Below, piece after piece: positions 25,447 through 34,987 of a stretch of DNA of 55,722 nt. Made by a program: the position numbers and the translations under genes. Under the pieces are notes generated by a model. That model did not search any database and had not been told where the DNA came from. It saw nothing but the letters and a program-made list of their open reading frames with translations. Source of the stretch: Gemmataceae bacterium (lineage in GTDB: Bacteria > Planctomycetota > Planctomycetia > Gemmatales > Gemmataceae). The stretch spans positions 1 to 55,722 of the forward strand of contig JAIBBI010000021.1 in the NCBI GenBank assembly GCA_019694755.1, in the 5' to 3' direction. Positions within the stretch are counted from its first letter, which is position 1. Every line of letters starts with the position of its first letter.

Positions 25447-27117
25447 ATGGCCGAACAGTATATCTTCACGATCGAGCAACTGACCAAGACTTACAACAAC
25501 CGCGAGGTGCTCAAAAACATCTGGCTCTCGTTCTACCCGGGGGCCAAGATCGGCGTCATCGGCGGCAACGGCGCGGGTAAGAGTACCCTTCTGCGGATCA
25601 TGGCCGGCCTCGATACCGATTTCATGGGCACCGCCCGGCTCACTTCGGGCTTCTCCGTCGGTTTCGTGCCGCAGGAACCCCGCCTGACGCCCAACAAGAC
25701 CGTTCTCGAGAACGTCGAGGAAGCCGTCCAGCCCATCCGTGACCTGCTCCGCAAGCAGGAGGAACTCGGCGACGCCATGGCCACCGCCGACGCCGAGACC
25801 ATGGACAAGCTCATGGACCAGATGAGCGCGGTGCAGGACCGCATCGATGCGGTCAACGCCTACGACGTCGATCGGCAACTCGAAATCGCCATGGACGCCA
25901 TGCGGCTGCCACCCAGCGATCAGAACGTCGAATCGCTTTCCGGCGGCGAGCGACGCCGGGTCGCCTTGTGCAAGATGCTGCTCCAGAAGCCTGACCTGCT
26001 GCTCCTCGACGAACCGACCAACCACCTCGATGCCGAGAGCGTCGCCTGGCTCGAACGCCACCTGCAGGAATACCCAGGCACCGTCGTCAGCATCACGCAC
26101 GACCGCTATTTCCTCGACAACGTCGCCCAGTGGATTCTCGAACTCGATCGCGGCGTGGGTCACCCGTTCAAGGGCAACTACACCGCCTGGCTCGAGCAGA
26201 AGAAGGCCCGCCTCGAGAAGGAAGAGAAGCAGGAATCGTCGCGCCGCAAGCAACTCGAGCGCGAGCTCGAATGGGTGAAGACTAACCCCAAGGGCCGGCA
26301 GGCCAAGAGCAAGGCCCGCCTCGCGGCCTACGAGCGGCTCGCCGCCCAGGAATACGAGGAGCGCGAGGACGAAATCCTCATGCAGATTCCGCCCGGCCCG
26401 CCGCTGGGCGACCTCGTCATCCGGGCCGAGGGGCTCAAGAAGGCGTTCGGCGATACGCTGCTGTTCGAAGATGTGAACTTCGATCTGCCCCGCGGCGGCA
26501 TCGTCGGCGTCATCGGCCCCAACGGTGCGGGCAAGACCACGCTCTTCCGCATGATCGTCGGCCAGGAAAAGCCCGACGCCGGAAAGCTCCGCGTCGGCGA
26601 GACCGTCCAGGCCGCCTACGTCGACCAGAACCGCGACGCGCTGAAAGACGACGCCACGGTGTTCGAAGAGATCACCGGCGGCCTCGACTTCCTGCAACTC
26701 GGCAAGCGCAAGGTCGCCAGCCGGGGCTACGTCGCCCGGTTCAACTTCAAAGGACCGGACCAGCAGAAGAAGGTGGGCAATCTCTCGGGCGGCGAACGCA
26801 ACCGCGTCCACCTCGCTAAGCTGCTCCGCACCGGCGGCAACGTCCTCCTGCTCGACGAACCGACCAACGACCTCGACGTCGACACGCTCCGCGCCCTCGA
26901 AGAAGCCCTCAACAACTTCGGCGGCTGCGCCGTGGTGATCAGCCACGACCGGTGGTTCCTCGACCGCATCGCGACGCACATCCTCGCCTTCGAGGGCGAG
27001 AGCACGGTGGTCTGGTGCGAGGGCAATTACCAGACGTACGAGGAACAGCGTCGCCGCCGCCTGGGCGCGGATGCCGACCAGCCGCACCGGATCCACTACA
27101 AGAAGCTGCGGGGTTAA
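25447..27117 (+). CDS. ettA: Energy-dependent translational throttle protein EttA (ABC-F)
   Basis: A 556-residue soluble ABC-F ATPase that binds the ribosomal E site and gates the entry into elongation according to the ATP/ADP state. Two ATPase domains are complete: Walker [10 protein letters not shown] and GPNGAGKTT, signatures LSGGERRRV and LSGGERNRV, Walker [13 protein letters not shown] and [12 protein letters not shown]. The linker between them (about residues 245-310) has the Arg/Lys/Glu-rich P-site interaction helix ([20 protein letters not shown]). The length is that of EttA, and an arm insertion is present in domain 1. rph starts only 1 nt after its stop. Confidence 0.95.
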   Translation: MAEQYIFTIEQLTKTYNNREVLKNIWLSFYPGAKIGVIGGNGAGKSTLLRIMAGLDTDFMGTARLTSGFSVGFVPQEPRLTPNKTVLENVEEAVQPIRDLLRKQEELGDAMATADAETMDKLMDQMSAVQDRIDAVNAYDVDRQLEIAMDAMRLPPSDQNVESLSGGERRRVALCKMLLQKPDLLLLDEPTNHLDAESVAWLERHLQEYPGTVVSITHDRYFLDNVAQWILELDRGVGHPFKGNYTAWLEQKKARLEKEEKQESSRRKQLERELEWVKTNPKGRQAKSKARLAAYERLAAQEYEEREDEILMQIPPGPPLGDLVIRAEGLKKAFGDTLLFEDVNFDLPRGGIVGVIGPNGAGKTTLFRMIVGQEKPDAGKLRVGETVQAAYVDQNRDALKDDATVFEEITGGLDFLQLGKRKVASRGYVARFNFKGPDQQKKVGNLSGGERNRVHLAKLLRTGGNVLLLDEPTNDLDVDTLRALEEALNNFGGCAVVISHDRWFLDRIATHILAFEGESTVVWCEGNYQTYEEQRRRRLGADADQPHRIHYKKLRG

Positions 27118-27118
27118 C

Positions 27119-27838
27119 ATGCGACCAGACAGCCGCCCCGCCGACGCTCTCCGCGAGCTGAAGTTCACCCGGGGCTATCTCGGCAACGCCCCGGGCCGGG
27201 TGCTCGTCGAGTTCGGGCGCACTGCCGTGCTGTGCGCCTGCTCGGTCGACAAGCAGGTGCCGGAGTTTCTCGTGGGGAAAGGCCAGGGCTGGCTCACGGC
27301 CGAGTACGGGATGCTGCCCGGCAGCACGGCCGGGCGCAAGCCGCGCGACAAGGCCGGGAAGGTCGACGGCCGATCGGTCGAGATTCAACGTCTCATCGGC
27401 CGGAGCCTCCGCGCGATCGTCGATCTCAAGTCGCTCGGAGAGCGGACGCTGTGGATCGATTGCGACGTGCTCCAGGCCGACGGCGGCACCCGCACGGCCG
27501 CGATCTCCGGCGCGTTCGTGGCCGTGGTCGACGCGCTGACCGCTACGCCCGACATGCCGCCGATCCGGAGTGTGCTTCGCGACAGCGTGGCGGCCGTGAG
27601 CGTAGGCGTCGTGTCCGGCGAGCCCCGGCTCGACCTCGAATACGTCGAAGACAAGGTGGCCGAGGTCGACATGAACATCGTGATGACCGGTGCCGGGCAC
27701 TTCATCGAGGTGCAGGGCACTGGCGAAGGCGCGACGTTCGACCAGAAGGAACTGGACAGCCTGCTCGCGCTCGGGCGGGCCGGCATCGCGGCGATCACGG
27801 CGGCGCAGTCGGCCGCGCTCGGCCCGCTTTGGCGTTGA
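27119..27838 (+). CDS. rph: Ribonuclease PH
   Basis: A 239-residue phosphorolytic 3' exoribonuclease that trims tRNA 3' ends using inorganic phosphate. Typical segments are FTRGYLGNAPGRVLVEFG, WLTAEYGMLPGST, EIQRLIGRSLRAIVDL, WIDCDVLQADGGTRTAAISG and DLEYVEDKVAEVDMNIVMT; length and order match the family. The ATG at 27119 was preferred to longer frames because it begins at the usual position (MRPDSRPADALRELKFTRGY). It is in an operon with ettA. Confidence 0.96.
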   Translation: MRPDSRPADALRELKFTRGYLGNAPGRVLVEFGRTAVLCACSVDKQVPEFLVGKGQGWLTAEYGMLPGSTAGRKPRDKAGKVDGRSVEIQRLIGRSLRAIVDLKSLGERTLWIDCDVLQADGGTRTAAISGAFVAVVDALTATPDMPPIRSVLRDSVAAVSVGVVSGEPRLDLEYVEDKVAEVDMNIVMTGAGHFIEVQGTGEGATFDQKELDSLLALGRAGIAAITAAQSAALGPLWR

Positions 27839-27887
27839 TTCCCCGGCCGGCGTCGGGTATGGCCCCTTCGTTGCGGAGGGTCCAGTG

Positions 27888-28886
27888 ATGCGCCGATTGC
27901 TCGTTTTGTCCGTCGCCCTGCTGTTTTCCGGCCTGGCGTCGGCGTCACCGTATGCCATCACCCCCGAAGCCGGGGCGTGGATGATCCTGGTTCAAAGTTA
28001 CTCCGGGGCCGGCTCGGCCCAACTGGCCGACGATCTCGCGTCGGTCTTGCGCAAGGATTACAGCCTTCCCGCCTACGTCTTCAACCGAGGCGAGGAAGAG
28101 CGGACGAAGGAACGGGCCCGCGTCGCCGAACTGAAGAAGAAACATGCCGAACAGGCCAAAGCGATGGGCCTCGGCGAAGACGTGCCGCTGCCCAAGATCC
28201 GAACCGTAAAGATCGAAGATTCCTATGCGGTGCTGGTAGGCGGCTGGAAGGACATGGACGATGCCCGCAAGGCACTCGAAAAGGTCCGCAAGCTCAAGCA
28301 ACTGCCCGAGCGGTTCATGCACAAGGGCCTGGTCGTGCCGCAGTCGAACGGCAGCGGGGCCCGCGAGGCAATCGTCGGCGGCTACAACCCGTTTCTGACG
28401 GCGTTCGTCGTCCACAATCCGCTCACGCCGACGCCCGTCGACCCTGAAAAGGGCAAGCTCCAGAACCTGAAGGAATACAACGCCGACGAGAGCTTCAGCC
28501 TGCTGAAGTGCCGGAAGGCGTACACGCTGATGGTGAAGCCGTACCAAGGCGCGGTCACGTTGGCCTCGGCGACCGCACCCAAGACTGACCTCATCCAGAA
28601 AATCGGCGGCGCGAAGCCCGGGCAGTATCTGAACGCGACCGCCCAGCAGGCCCACGCCCTCGCCGAGGTCTTGCAGAAAATGAAGGACGGCAAAGGCAAG
28701 CCGGTCATCGATACCGACGTGTACGTGTTGCACACCGAGTTTGGCAGCTACGTCTGCGTCGGCGGATTCGACAAGCCCGACGATCCCGCGCTCAAGGCCT
28801 ACCAGACCAAGCTGGCCAATCTGAAACTCGGGCCGCTTGAATCGCTTACACCCAACCCCGCCCCGATGCCCGTACCGAAGCCGTAA
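27888..28886 (+). CDS. Secreted protein with SPOR-like repeats, function unknown
   Basis: A 332-residue exported protein with a signal peptide (RRLLVLSVALLFSGLASAS). Three segments have the SPOR-like pattern of a strand, a short helix and a second strand: AWMILVQSYSGAGSAQLADDL, SYAVLVGGWKDMDDARKALE and VYVLHTEFGSYVCVGGFDKP. A Lys/Glu-rich helix lies at residues about 65-95. SPOR domains bind denuded peptidoglycan in bacteria, so a cell-envelope role is possible, but the match is by pattern only. It follows rph after 49 nt. Confidence 0.72.
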   Translation: MRRLLVLSVALLFSGLASASPYAITPEAGAWMILVQSYSGAGSAQLADDLASVLRKDYSLPAYVFNRGEEERTKERARVAELKKKHAEQAKAMGLGEDVPLPKIRTVKIEDSYAVLVGGWKDMDDARKALEKVRKLKQLPERFMHKGLVVPQSNGSGAREAIVGGYNPFLTAFVVHNPLTPTPVDPEKGKLQNLKEYNADESFSLLKCRKAYTLMVKPYQGAVTLASATAPKTDLIQKIGGAKPGQYLNATAQQAHALAEVLQKMKDGKGKPVIDTDVYVLHTEFGSYVCVGGFDKPDDPALKAYQTKLANLKLGPLESLTPNPAPMPVPKP

Positions 28887-28900
28887 TCGGGGAATCCAAG

Positions 28901-29006
28901 AAGACACACCACGAAGTCACAAAGACACGAAGGAAGCACGAAGAAAACCGATTTGGTTCCTCTTCGTGATCATCTTCGTGTCTTTGCGTCTTTGTGGTGT
29001 GCCTCT
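28901..29006. repeat. Long imperfect inverted repeat between convergent genes
   Basis: Two arms of about 45 bases pair around a GATTT loop (28950-28954), starting from AACC/GGTT and reaching CACACC/GGTGTG. Both arms are made of near-repeats of the string CAAAGACACGAAG. It lies between the stop codons of the SPOR-like gene (plus) and the 959-residue protein gene (minus), so it could terminate both. Its sequence looks like the CACGAAG-rich interspersed repeats known from many genomes, which suggests a mobile palindromic unit. Only one copy is in the window. Confidence 0.75.
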
Positions 29007-29019
29007 TTTTTACTCCACA

Positions 29020-31899
29020 TCACTTCTCGCCGCGTGAAACTTCGAGGCGGGCTCGCAGGCCCTCGGCCTCGATCGATACGCCCATCTGCACGTCGCGAAG
29101 TGACTGTAGGAACGGAGTGACCGTGTTCTCGGGGACCTTAGGCCGGCCGGGGTGTCCCAGAAGTGTCGACTCCATCGTGTTGTCGGTCGCATTCCAAACG
29201 TATTTGCCGCCCAGCGGGCAGAGCAGTCGCTCGCCCCACCAGCGTTCGTGGAATGTCACCGGGTCGACGTCCGGGTAAAGCTTGTGCCACTCGTTGAGGA
29301 TTGCGATGTTCGCCCAGCAGGCGTTCTGAAGCGGCTCAAGGGCCGACCGACCCCACATGTCGCGCAATGTTTGCACGGCCTGTGGGCGGATGCTGAAAGC
29401 TGCGCTCGCTCCGAGTGTCAGACTGCCGGCCGGCGCAGGCTTCCCGGCCGGCTCGGCCCCGCGGTTCAGATGCCGATCGATGGCCCGGTGGACCATCTTC
29501 TCATTCAGCGTGAGCAGCCACTGATCGCCGACGGGCAGCGAGTATAGCGTCAGCTTGGGGAAGCCGTCCTTACCCGTGATTTTCAGGTAGGACATGTCGC
29601 GGTACGAGCCGCTATCCCAGTTCAACAGGTTCGGGGCCGAGGTGTTGATCACGCCCTTGATAGCGGTCAGAAAGATGGCGAGCTTCAGCGGGTCGCGCAC
29701 GTGCGTCGCCACGGCGATCGGAATCTGGTGGTCCTTCTCCGCCCAGAAGGTCATCTCGAACTTTTCCTTCTTCGCCACCTGTTCCCAGATCGCATCCTGG
29801 TCGGCATAGATCGTGAACCAGTCGCCGACCCAGCTCATCGACGAAATCTTGAGCCCAAGGAACTGGTCGAACTGGCCGGTCATCTGCTTGAACGACTCGC
29901 TCTCGCGGTTGAACCCGACGGTGAACTGCGCGAGCGCCTCGGGGTGGGGATCGCCGGCCTTCGCCGAGAGCCGGGCCCCGATACTCCAATCGGCCATGCT
30001 GCGGTACGCCGTCCGCAGGATGAGCGGCATCACGGTCACGTCGAGGCCCATGCGGTCGGGCTTGGCCGTCACGCGCACTGCGATCGGGTCGAAGAACTGC
30101 GACCAGTTCTCCTGGTAGGTATCGCGCCACCAACGATACGCGGCCGCCTCGGTTGCCGAGACGGTGTCGATTTCACTTTCGACGATCGGCGTGAGAAACG
30201 CCCGAGTCCCGACGCCCGGCGCGAAGACACCGGTCGATGACACGCGGATTTTGCCGAGCCCCGGTTGTTCGACCTCTTGGGACTTTTTCGACCCGGCCAT
30301 CGCGGCAAGGTGCTCGGCCTGCGCCTGGGCGACGGCCGCACCCTGCATCATCCGGCGGTGATGGGCGATCCGCCATTTCGGCCCGCACCACCGGCGGATG
30401 GCCGCGTCGGGCAGCAGCACAAACCCCGTCTCCGCCGCATCACCCCGGGCGTACCGCTCGCGGAAGAAAACGTACTCGGGCGAGTCCGCCAGTGCGGGGA
30501 CCTTCTTGTTGTGGACCTCGACGAGTCGGGCCAACTGGTTCATCGAGTTGGTCAGGATCACGACGCCGGGCAACTCCATGAGGTAGACGGAAATGCGCCG
30601 ATCTTCCGTGGAGAGGAACCGCGCCCGGCCGCCGGCCACGGGCATGTCCACCTCGACGACCGTGTCTTCGGCCTTGAGCTTCGGCCAGGCGGCCGAGAGG
30701 AGTCTGCCGACGGCCGCGGGTTGCTCGGTCTGGAGCAGGACCGCGATGTCCGTGCCGGTGTCGTAGTACAGGTCGGACCCGGTGACCGCGAGGCCGGAGA
30801 CGAGCGACGCGGGGATCAGCCGGCCGATGGGAATGGCCGGGATGCCCAGTTGCGCCTTGTACCGCTCACCGAGCCGATCATCGACACTGCGGACGCCGCC
30901 GAGTTGGAACAGCGCGAGCCCGGAGCGGTCCAGTTCCTGCATCACGTCCATCGCCGCGGCGATCGTCGGGAAGAACGCCGCGTGCTGGTCCGCGGGGATG
31001 CGCGAGGCCAGCGGGTCGAGTTGCGGCTTGAGGTTCTCGATCTTCTTCGACCAGTCGTACTCGCGGACGGTGATGCCGGTCAGGTTGGCCAGCGGCACGG
31101 GATCGCCGTCGTTGGGCCGGTCGCGCGTGTTGAGGGCGCGATCGAGTTGGAGGTTTTCGGAAATGGCTCGTCCGCCGCTGAACAGTTCGGTCAGGTCGCC
31201 GTTCCATCCCCGGCCCCGGAAGTCGACGCCCCGCTGGTCGCGGACGAGGATCTGCGGGACGTGTTCGGCTCGGGGTTCATTGGGTGAGGCACGGAAGTTC
31301 TCCATTCCCTTCCAGCGGTTGCCCGCGGTGTCCTTGTGCCAGAGGAAGGCCAGGTCCGTGGGCGGAGACGCGTGGGCCGCGTTGGATCGGTGACGAAACC
31401 ATGCCGATCCCGGCGCCCCGCCACTCTGCGCGGCCTCCCATTCGTTGTTCTGTCGCCAGGCCCGGGCGTAGCGGAACCAGGCGGCCGCCCGGTTTTCGTT
31501 CGCGCCGGCCGGCAGCCGGAAACGGACCATGTTCGGCGTGGCCTCCCGCCGGTCTCCCGACACGAAATCAATCCGCCCGGTGATCGGCCCGGCATGGGAC
31601 GTCCGCACGGCCAGGAACAGCCGGTCCCAGGACTCGGTCCCGGAGCTGGAATCAACAATCCACTCGACCTCTCCGGGAACATCGAGCCGGGCGTTGACCC
31701 ACATCCCCTGAAACGGCGCGACCTTTGCCATGCCGCCGAACCGCATGTGATACCACAGCGCGGGGGGCGGCAGCTTCCCTTCGGTGATTTCGAGTTTGGA
31801 GACGGGGATGGTGAAGTACTTCTCCGCGGGCGGGTCGGCCGCGACAGCCCCACCGGTTGACAACAACAGGAAACCGACAATCAGTTTCAGGAAACGCAT
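29020..31899 (-). CDS. Large secreted hypothetical protein (959 residues)
   Basis: A signal peptide is clear (RFLKLIVGFLLLSTGGAVAA, before DPPAEKYF). The first 150 residues read as a beta-rich domain (KLEITEGKLPPPALWYHMRF). The middle (about 350-560) alternates strand and helix with DUF3352-like phrasing (ITVREYDWSKKIENLKPQLD, AAAMDVMQELDRSGLALFQL, VVEVDMPVAGGRARFLS, LARLVEVHNKKVPALADSPE, YVFFRERYARGD). The last 300 residues contain WVGDWFTIYADQDAIWEQVA and LKITGKDGFPKLTLYSLPVG. No catalytic motif is evident. It is probably a periplasmic or surface structural protein found in planctomycetes. The gene ends just past the hairpin at 28901-29006. Confidence 0.8.
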   Translation of the reverse strand: MRFLKLIVGFLLLSTGGAVAADPPAEKYFTIPVSKLEITEGKLPPPALWYHMRFGGMAKVAPFQGMWVNARLDVPGEVEWIVDSSSGTESWDRLFLAVRTSHAGPITGRIDFVSGDRREATPNMVRFRLPAGANENRAAAWFRYARAWRQNNEWEAAQSGGAPGSAWFRHRSNAAHASPPTDLAFLWHKDTAGNRWKGMENFRASPNEPRAEHVPQILVRDQRGVDFRGRGWNGDLTELFSGGRAISENLQLDRALNTRDRPNDGDPVPLANLTGITVREYDWSKKIENLKPQLDPLASRIPADQHAAFFPTIAAAMDVMQELDRSGLALFQLGGVRSVDDRLGERYKAQLGIPAIPIGRLIPASLVSGLAVTGSDLYYDTGTDIAVLLQTEQPAAVGRLLSAAWPKLKAEDTVVEVDMPVAGGRARFLSTEDRRISVYLMELPGVVILTNSMNQLARLVEVHNKKVPALADSPEYVFFRERYARGDAAETGFVLLPDAAIRRWCGPKWRIAHHRRMMQGAAVAQAQAEHLAAMAGSKKSQEVEQPGLGKIRVSSTGVFAPGVGTRAFLTPIVESEIDTVSATEAAAYRWWRDTYQENWSQFFDPIAVRVTAKPDRMGLDVTVMPLILRTAYRSMADWSIGARLSAKAGDPHPEALAQFTVGFNRESESFKQMTGQFDQFLGLKISSMSWVGDWFTIYADQDAIWEQVAKKEKFEMTFWAEKDHQIPIAVATHVRDPLKLAIFLTAIKGVINTSAPNLLNWDSGSYRDMSYLKITGKDGFPKLTLYSLPVGDQWLLTLNEKMVHRAIDRHLNRGAEPAGKPAPAGSLTLGASAAFSIRPQAVQTLRDMWGRSALEPLQNACWANIAILNEWHKLYPDVDPVTFHERWWGERLLCPLGGKYVWNATDNTMESTLLGHPGRPKVPENTVTPFLQSLRDVQMGVSIEAEGLRARLEVSRGEK

Positions 31900-32042
31900 G
31901 ACGACGCCCCCGGGAGACGAGTGGACCTGTGGGTTGTTGTACCCCGTGGCGGGGTAACGGGTGTCAACTTGTCACCGCGCATGAAAGAACCCGCGGGGGC
32001 GTGCCCCCGCGGGTCGGTAGTTGTCAGTGGATCAGCGTCGGA

Positions 32043-32438
32043 TTACTTGCGGCCGCAGCACGCGTCGCAGTCGGCGCACTTGGTGCAGGTACCGGACGCG
32101 CACTCGGGGCACGCGCCGCATCCGTACTCGGCGCAGATGGGGCAGCAGTCGCAGCCCGACTTCGCGACCTTGGTCTTGCCCGAGCAGCAGCTAGCCGTCT
32201 TGGCGGTTGTGCCGCAACAGCCAGCCGACTTGACCTTCGAGCGATCGCAGCAGCCGTCGCAGTCGGCACAGTTGCCGCAATTGCCGGCCACGCAGTCGGG
32301 GCAGGCGTCGCAGCCGAGTTCGACGCAGACCGGGCAGCAGTTGCAGCCGCCGACCTTTTTCGCCGAACCGGTCGTTGCGTAGGCCAGAAGGCCCAGGCTC
32401 AAGCCCGCGACGATCGTGAAGATAAAAAACTTCGCCAT
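32043..32438 (-). CDS. Secreted cysteine-rich protein with an internal duplication
   Basis: A 131-residue protein with a signal or membrane segment (FFIFTIVAGLSLGLLAYA) and 28 Cys after it. Two copies of a 12-Cys unit, about 38 residues long, flank a Lys-rich spacer with two CC pairs: copy 1 starts GCNCCPVCVELGCDACPDC and ends NCADCDGCC; copy 2 starts GCDCCPICAEYGCGACPEC and ends KCADCDACC. GGGAG lies 7 nt before the ATG at 32438. The pattern suggests metal binding or a disulfide-rich wall component. It follows another Cys-rich gene and a polysaccharide export gene on the same strand. Confidence 0.75.
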   Translation of the reverse strand: MAKFFIFTIVAGLSLGLLAYATTGSAKKVGGCNCCPVCVELGCDACPDCVAGNCGNCADCDGCCDRSKVKSAGCCGTTAKTASCCSGKTKVAKSGCDCCPICAEYGCGACPECASGTCTKCADCDACCGRK

Positions 32439-32566
32439 TTCGATACTCCCGTGAATGGGTGTGTATGCAGGTGTCGTCCGAAGTCGCACCATGCGACGCC
32501 GGAACGGATACTCTCGTATCCGCGGTGGGTTTGTTTGTGGTGGTTGATAGGGTCGCCGACGACAGC

Positions 32567-32977
32567 TCAACAACGAAGGACGCCGAACAGCGCGAGTCGC
32601 ACTCGTACAGAGTCGGCAAGCGGATCGCCGACGCGGGACGTGAGAGTCTGAACCGGGCCGGTCGACAAGTCGGGCGTGTCGAGGACTGCGACTTCGGTCC
32701 AGAAATGAACTTCTACTTCAAACTCGACTGACTTGGCGAGCACGGCCGACGGGCGGGCGTCCGCCCGGCACGGGCAGGGCATCGGCACTTGTTCCGGCAG
32801 CGACCGCGGCGCGGGCTCCGGTTCTTCGCAACAGCTTTTCTTGCAATCAGTCGCCAGCTTGCAACAGGTCGCCGGCACGGAATCGGGTGCCGCGATGCTA
32901 CGCAGCATGCAGCAGCACATCCACGGCCCGGCGAGGGTCGAGAGGGCGAAGTACGCGGCTAGCAGGGGACGAATCAC
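32567..32977 (-). CDS. Small cysteine-rich exported hypothetical protein
   Basis: A 136-residue protein that begins with a hydrophobic leader (LLAAYFALSTLAGPWMCCCM) and contains Cys clusters CCC, CCKLATDCKKSCC and PCPC in the first 75 residues. The rest is acidic and lacks Cys until the last residue. The GTG start overlaps the stop of the Wza-like gene (GTGA), which supports coupled translation and makes the frame credible. The leader type is common in short planctomycete proteins. Function unknown; copper or zinc binding would fit the Cys spacing. Confidence 0.6.
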   Translation of the reverse strand: MIRPLLAAYFALSTLAGPWMCCCMLRSIAAPDSVPATCCKLATDCKKSCCEEPEPAPRSLPEQVPMPCPCRADARPSAVLAKSVEFEVEVHFWTEVAVLDTPDLSTGPVQTLTSRVGDPLADSVRVRLALFGVLRC

Positions 32978-33687
32978 GGCACTGTATTATTCGGCATTTC
33001 GGGGTGCTCGTCAAGAGAAGACATCCCCGGAAGCACCTTCCGCATCCAAGGCGGCAGGCTCCGGGCGATGGCCGCCCCCTTCGTCTGGCCGACATAAACC
33101 TGATCGTAAGGCATTAACTTAACGTCGGTTGCGGCCTCGTTCTTGCTCAGGATCGATTCCAGGTCGACGACGAACACTTCGGGTCGATGGCCACCGGCCA
33201 CGTGCGGCCGAACGACGTGCACGGCGCGGAACGCCGCCCCGGTCGGCAGACCGCCCGTCCGGCGGAGCAGGTCGGTCACCGATTCCGGCCCCACGTACGG
33301 CACGACCTGTTGCACGCCGTCGCCCGGGCCGAACAGCAGAATGTGCCTGCTCGAATGTTCAACGACATTCACCGTGACCGTACCGATCTCCCGGCTGATG
33401 AGCGTCGCAATGTCGCTGGTGGTCGAGCCGTCGACGCGGATGCGCCCGATGGTCGGGATGGCGATGCAACCATCGGCCTCGATGGGGACATTAACCGGCG
33501 CATGGCCCGTCGCGGTCACGCGTAGAACGTCCGGACAGGCCACGGTGTAATCGTTGGCGACCTGCGAGACCCGTTCCGGCCGCGGTTGGCGCAGTGCGGC
33601 CGAGAGCTTCTGGGGGCAGGTGGCGCAGCCACTCCCGCCGACCAGGGCCCACAGCCCGAGCAGTCCAACGCGCACGGAGTATCCCAT
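32974..33687 (-). CDS. Polysaccharide export (Wza-like, SLBB) protein
   Basis: A 237-residue exported protein. The N-terminus has a hydrophobic leader ending in GGSGCATC, a lipobox-like but non-canonical site. The first domain (residues about 45-120) matches the polysaccharide biosynthesis/export domain (YTVACPDVLRV, IEADGCIAIPTIGRIRVDG, LISREIGTVTVNVVE). An SLBB-like region follows (HILLFGPGDGVQQVVPYVGP, SVTDLLRRTGGLPTGA, LESILSKNEAATDVKLMPYD). Wza relatives form the outer-membrane channel for capsule or exopolysaccharide. It lies 46 nt after the glycosyltransferase gene, so polysaccharide assembly is the probable shared pathway. Confidence 0.85.
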   Translation of the reverse strand: MGYSVRVGLLGLWALVGGSGCATCPQKLSAALRQPRPERVSQVANDYTVACPDVLRVTATGHAPVNVPIEADGCIAIPTIGRIRVDGSTTSDIATLISREIGTVTVNVVEHSSRHILLFGPGDGVQQVVPYVGPESVTDLLRRTGGLPTGAAFRAVHVVRPHVAGGHRPEVFVVDLESILSKNEAATDVKLMPYDQVYVGQTKGAAIARSLPPWMRKVLPGMSSLDEHPEMPNNTVP

Positions 33688-33733
33688 CGCGGGAAGCCAA
33701 TACCCGCAACAGGTTACGGATGCAAGCGGGGTT

Positions 33734-34987
33734 TCAGACGACCGCGGGGGCCGGCGAAGACCGGAAAGTACGCAAGGTCTCGTCAACAAGATTCAGCTTG
33801 TCGTCCCAGCGGAACTCGCGGGCGCATCGCGCCTGCCCCGCCTTGCCCCGGCGCTCGCGCTCGGCCGGGTGGGAGCACGCTTGTTCCAGACAGTGCGTGA
33901 GTTGTTCCACGTCGCCGCACCGGGCCAACCAGCCGTCGACGCCGTCGCGGACGATCGCGCCGGGGCCGCCCGCGCGGTAGGCCAGCACCGGCTTTCCGTT
34001 GGCCCACGCCTCGAGCAGCACGAGGCCGAACGAGTCGGATCGGCTGGGCAGAGCGAACGCATCGATGCCGGCGAAGAAGTCCCGGCGATCCGCATCGCTG
34101 AGTCGGCCGGGCCGGGTCACGCGGACGTGTGGCGCGATCTGCTGACATGCCGACTCGAAGTTCGGCATCGCCGGTCCCGCGAGCACCAGCGTTGTACGCC
34201 GGCCGGCGAGTCGCTCGGCCGCGCGAACCAGATCGACCGACCCTTTCTCGATGCTGAGGTTGGCGAGGTGGCCAATCACGACTTCGGAATCACTCACGCC
34301 CCACGTTGCCCGGGCGCGGACGCGATTGCCGCCCGTACACTCGGCCGGTTCAACGCCGAGACCCTGGCGCACGAGGCGGTGCGGCGCGACCCCGGCCGCG
34401 AGGGCCGCATCGAACTCCGGATCGGTCTGCACAAACACGCGGTCCGCGGCGCGGAGCAGTCGACGGAGCGCGGGCTGGAGATACTGCCGGCGGGTGGCGT
34501 CGGCCGGGTCGTCGAGGTCGCCGAGGTGCAGGAACGGCGTGAGCAGGAACGGCACGCCGAGCCGCCGGGCGAGCCGATGGGCACAGGCGATCGGCCAGGC
34601 GTACGGGAACGCGGTCGCATGCACCGCATCGAACTTCGCGGCCCGGTCGCCCGCCGCCCGCCACATCGCCACCGAGACGGGGTTGCACGGCAGCGTCATC
34701 GCCTGCCACGCGCGGAGCGGCACGAGCGAGAGCGGCTTCAGGATCCAGCGTCGGCCGCGCATCCGCCAGATGGGGAATCGCCGGACGGCGATGCCTTCGA
34801 TGACCTCTTCGCCGACCGGCAGGCACTTCGCCCCCGGGGACCAGAACGCGGCGAGGTCGTCGGCCACGGCAGTAAAGACGGTAACATCGTGCCCCCGGGC
34901 GACGAGGTGCCGGCCCAAGCGGTGAAAGTACGCCTCGGAGCCGCCGAGGGCCGGCGGATAACGCTGAATGAAATGGGCCAGACGCAT
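33734..34987 (-). CDS. GT4-type glycosyltransferase
   Basis: A 417-residue GT-B fold glycosyltransferase. The N-terminal acceptor domain starts RLAHFIQRYPPALGGSEAYF (the usual PPxxGGxE pattern) and contains HDVTVFTAVADD. The donor-binding half has IGHLANLSIEKGSVDLVRAA and FALPSRSDSFGLVLLEAWAN, with the E-x7-E element read as D/E, then GGPGAIVRDGVDGWL. GAAGGA precedes the ATG at 34987. With the Wza-like gene downstream it probably builds an exopolysaccharide; donor and acceptor sugars are unknown. Confidence 0.9.
   Translation of the reverse strand: MRLAHFIQRYPPALGGSEAYFHRLGRHLVARGHDVTVFTAVADDLAAFWSPGAKCLPVGEEVIEGIAVRRFPIWRMRGRRWILKPLSLVPLRAWQAMTLPCNPVSVAMWRAAGDRAAKFDAVHATAFPYAWPIACAHRLARRLGVPFLLTPFLHLGDLDDPADATRRQYLQPALRRLLRAADRVFVQTDPEFDAALAAGVAPHRLVRQGLGVEPAECTGGNRVRARATWGVSDSEVVIGHLANLSIEKGSVDLVRAAERLAGRRTTLVLAGPAMPNFESACQQIAPHVRVTRPGRLSDADRRDFFAGIDAFALPSRSDSFGLVLLEAWANGKPVLAYRAGGPGAIVRDGVDGWLARCGDVEQLTHCLEQACSHPAERERRGKAGQARCAREFRWDDKLNLVDETLRTFRSSPAPAVV

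Noticed and set aside
25441-27168. 575-residue open frame antisense to ettA
   Set aside because: It mirrors the ettA reading frame in GC-rich DNA, is low in complexity (Val/Leu/Asp/Arg) and has no recognisable motif or ribosome site. The ettA frame explains the sequence.
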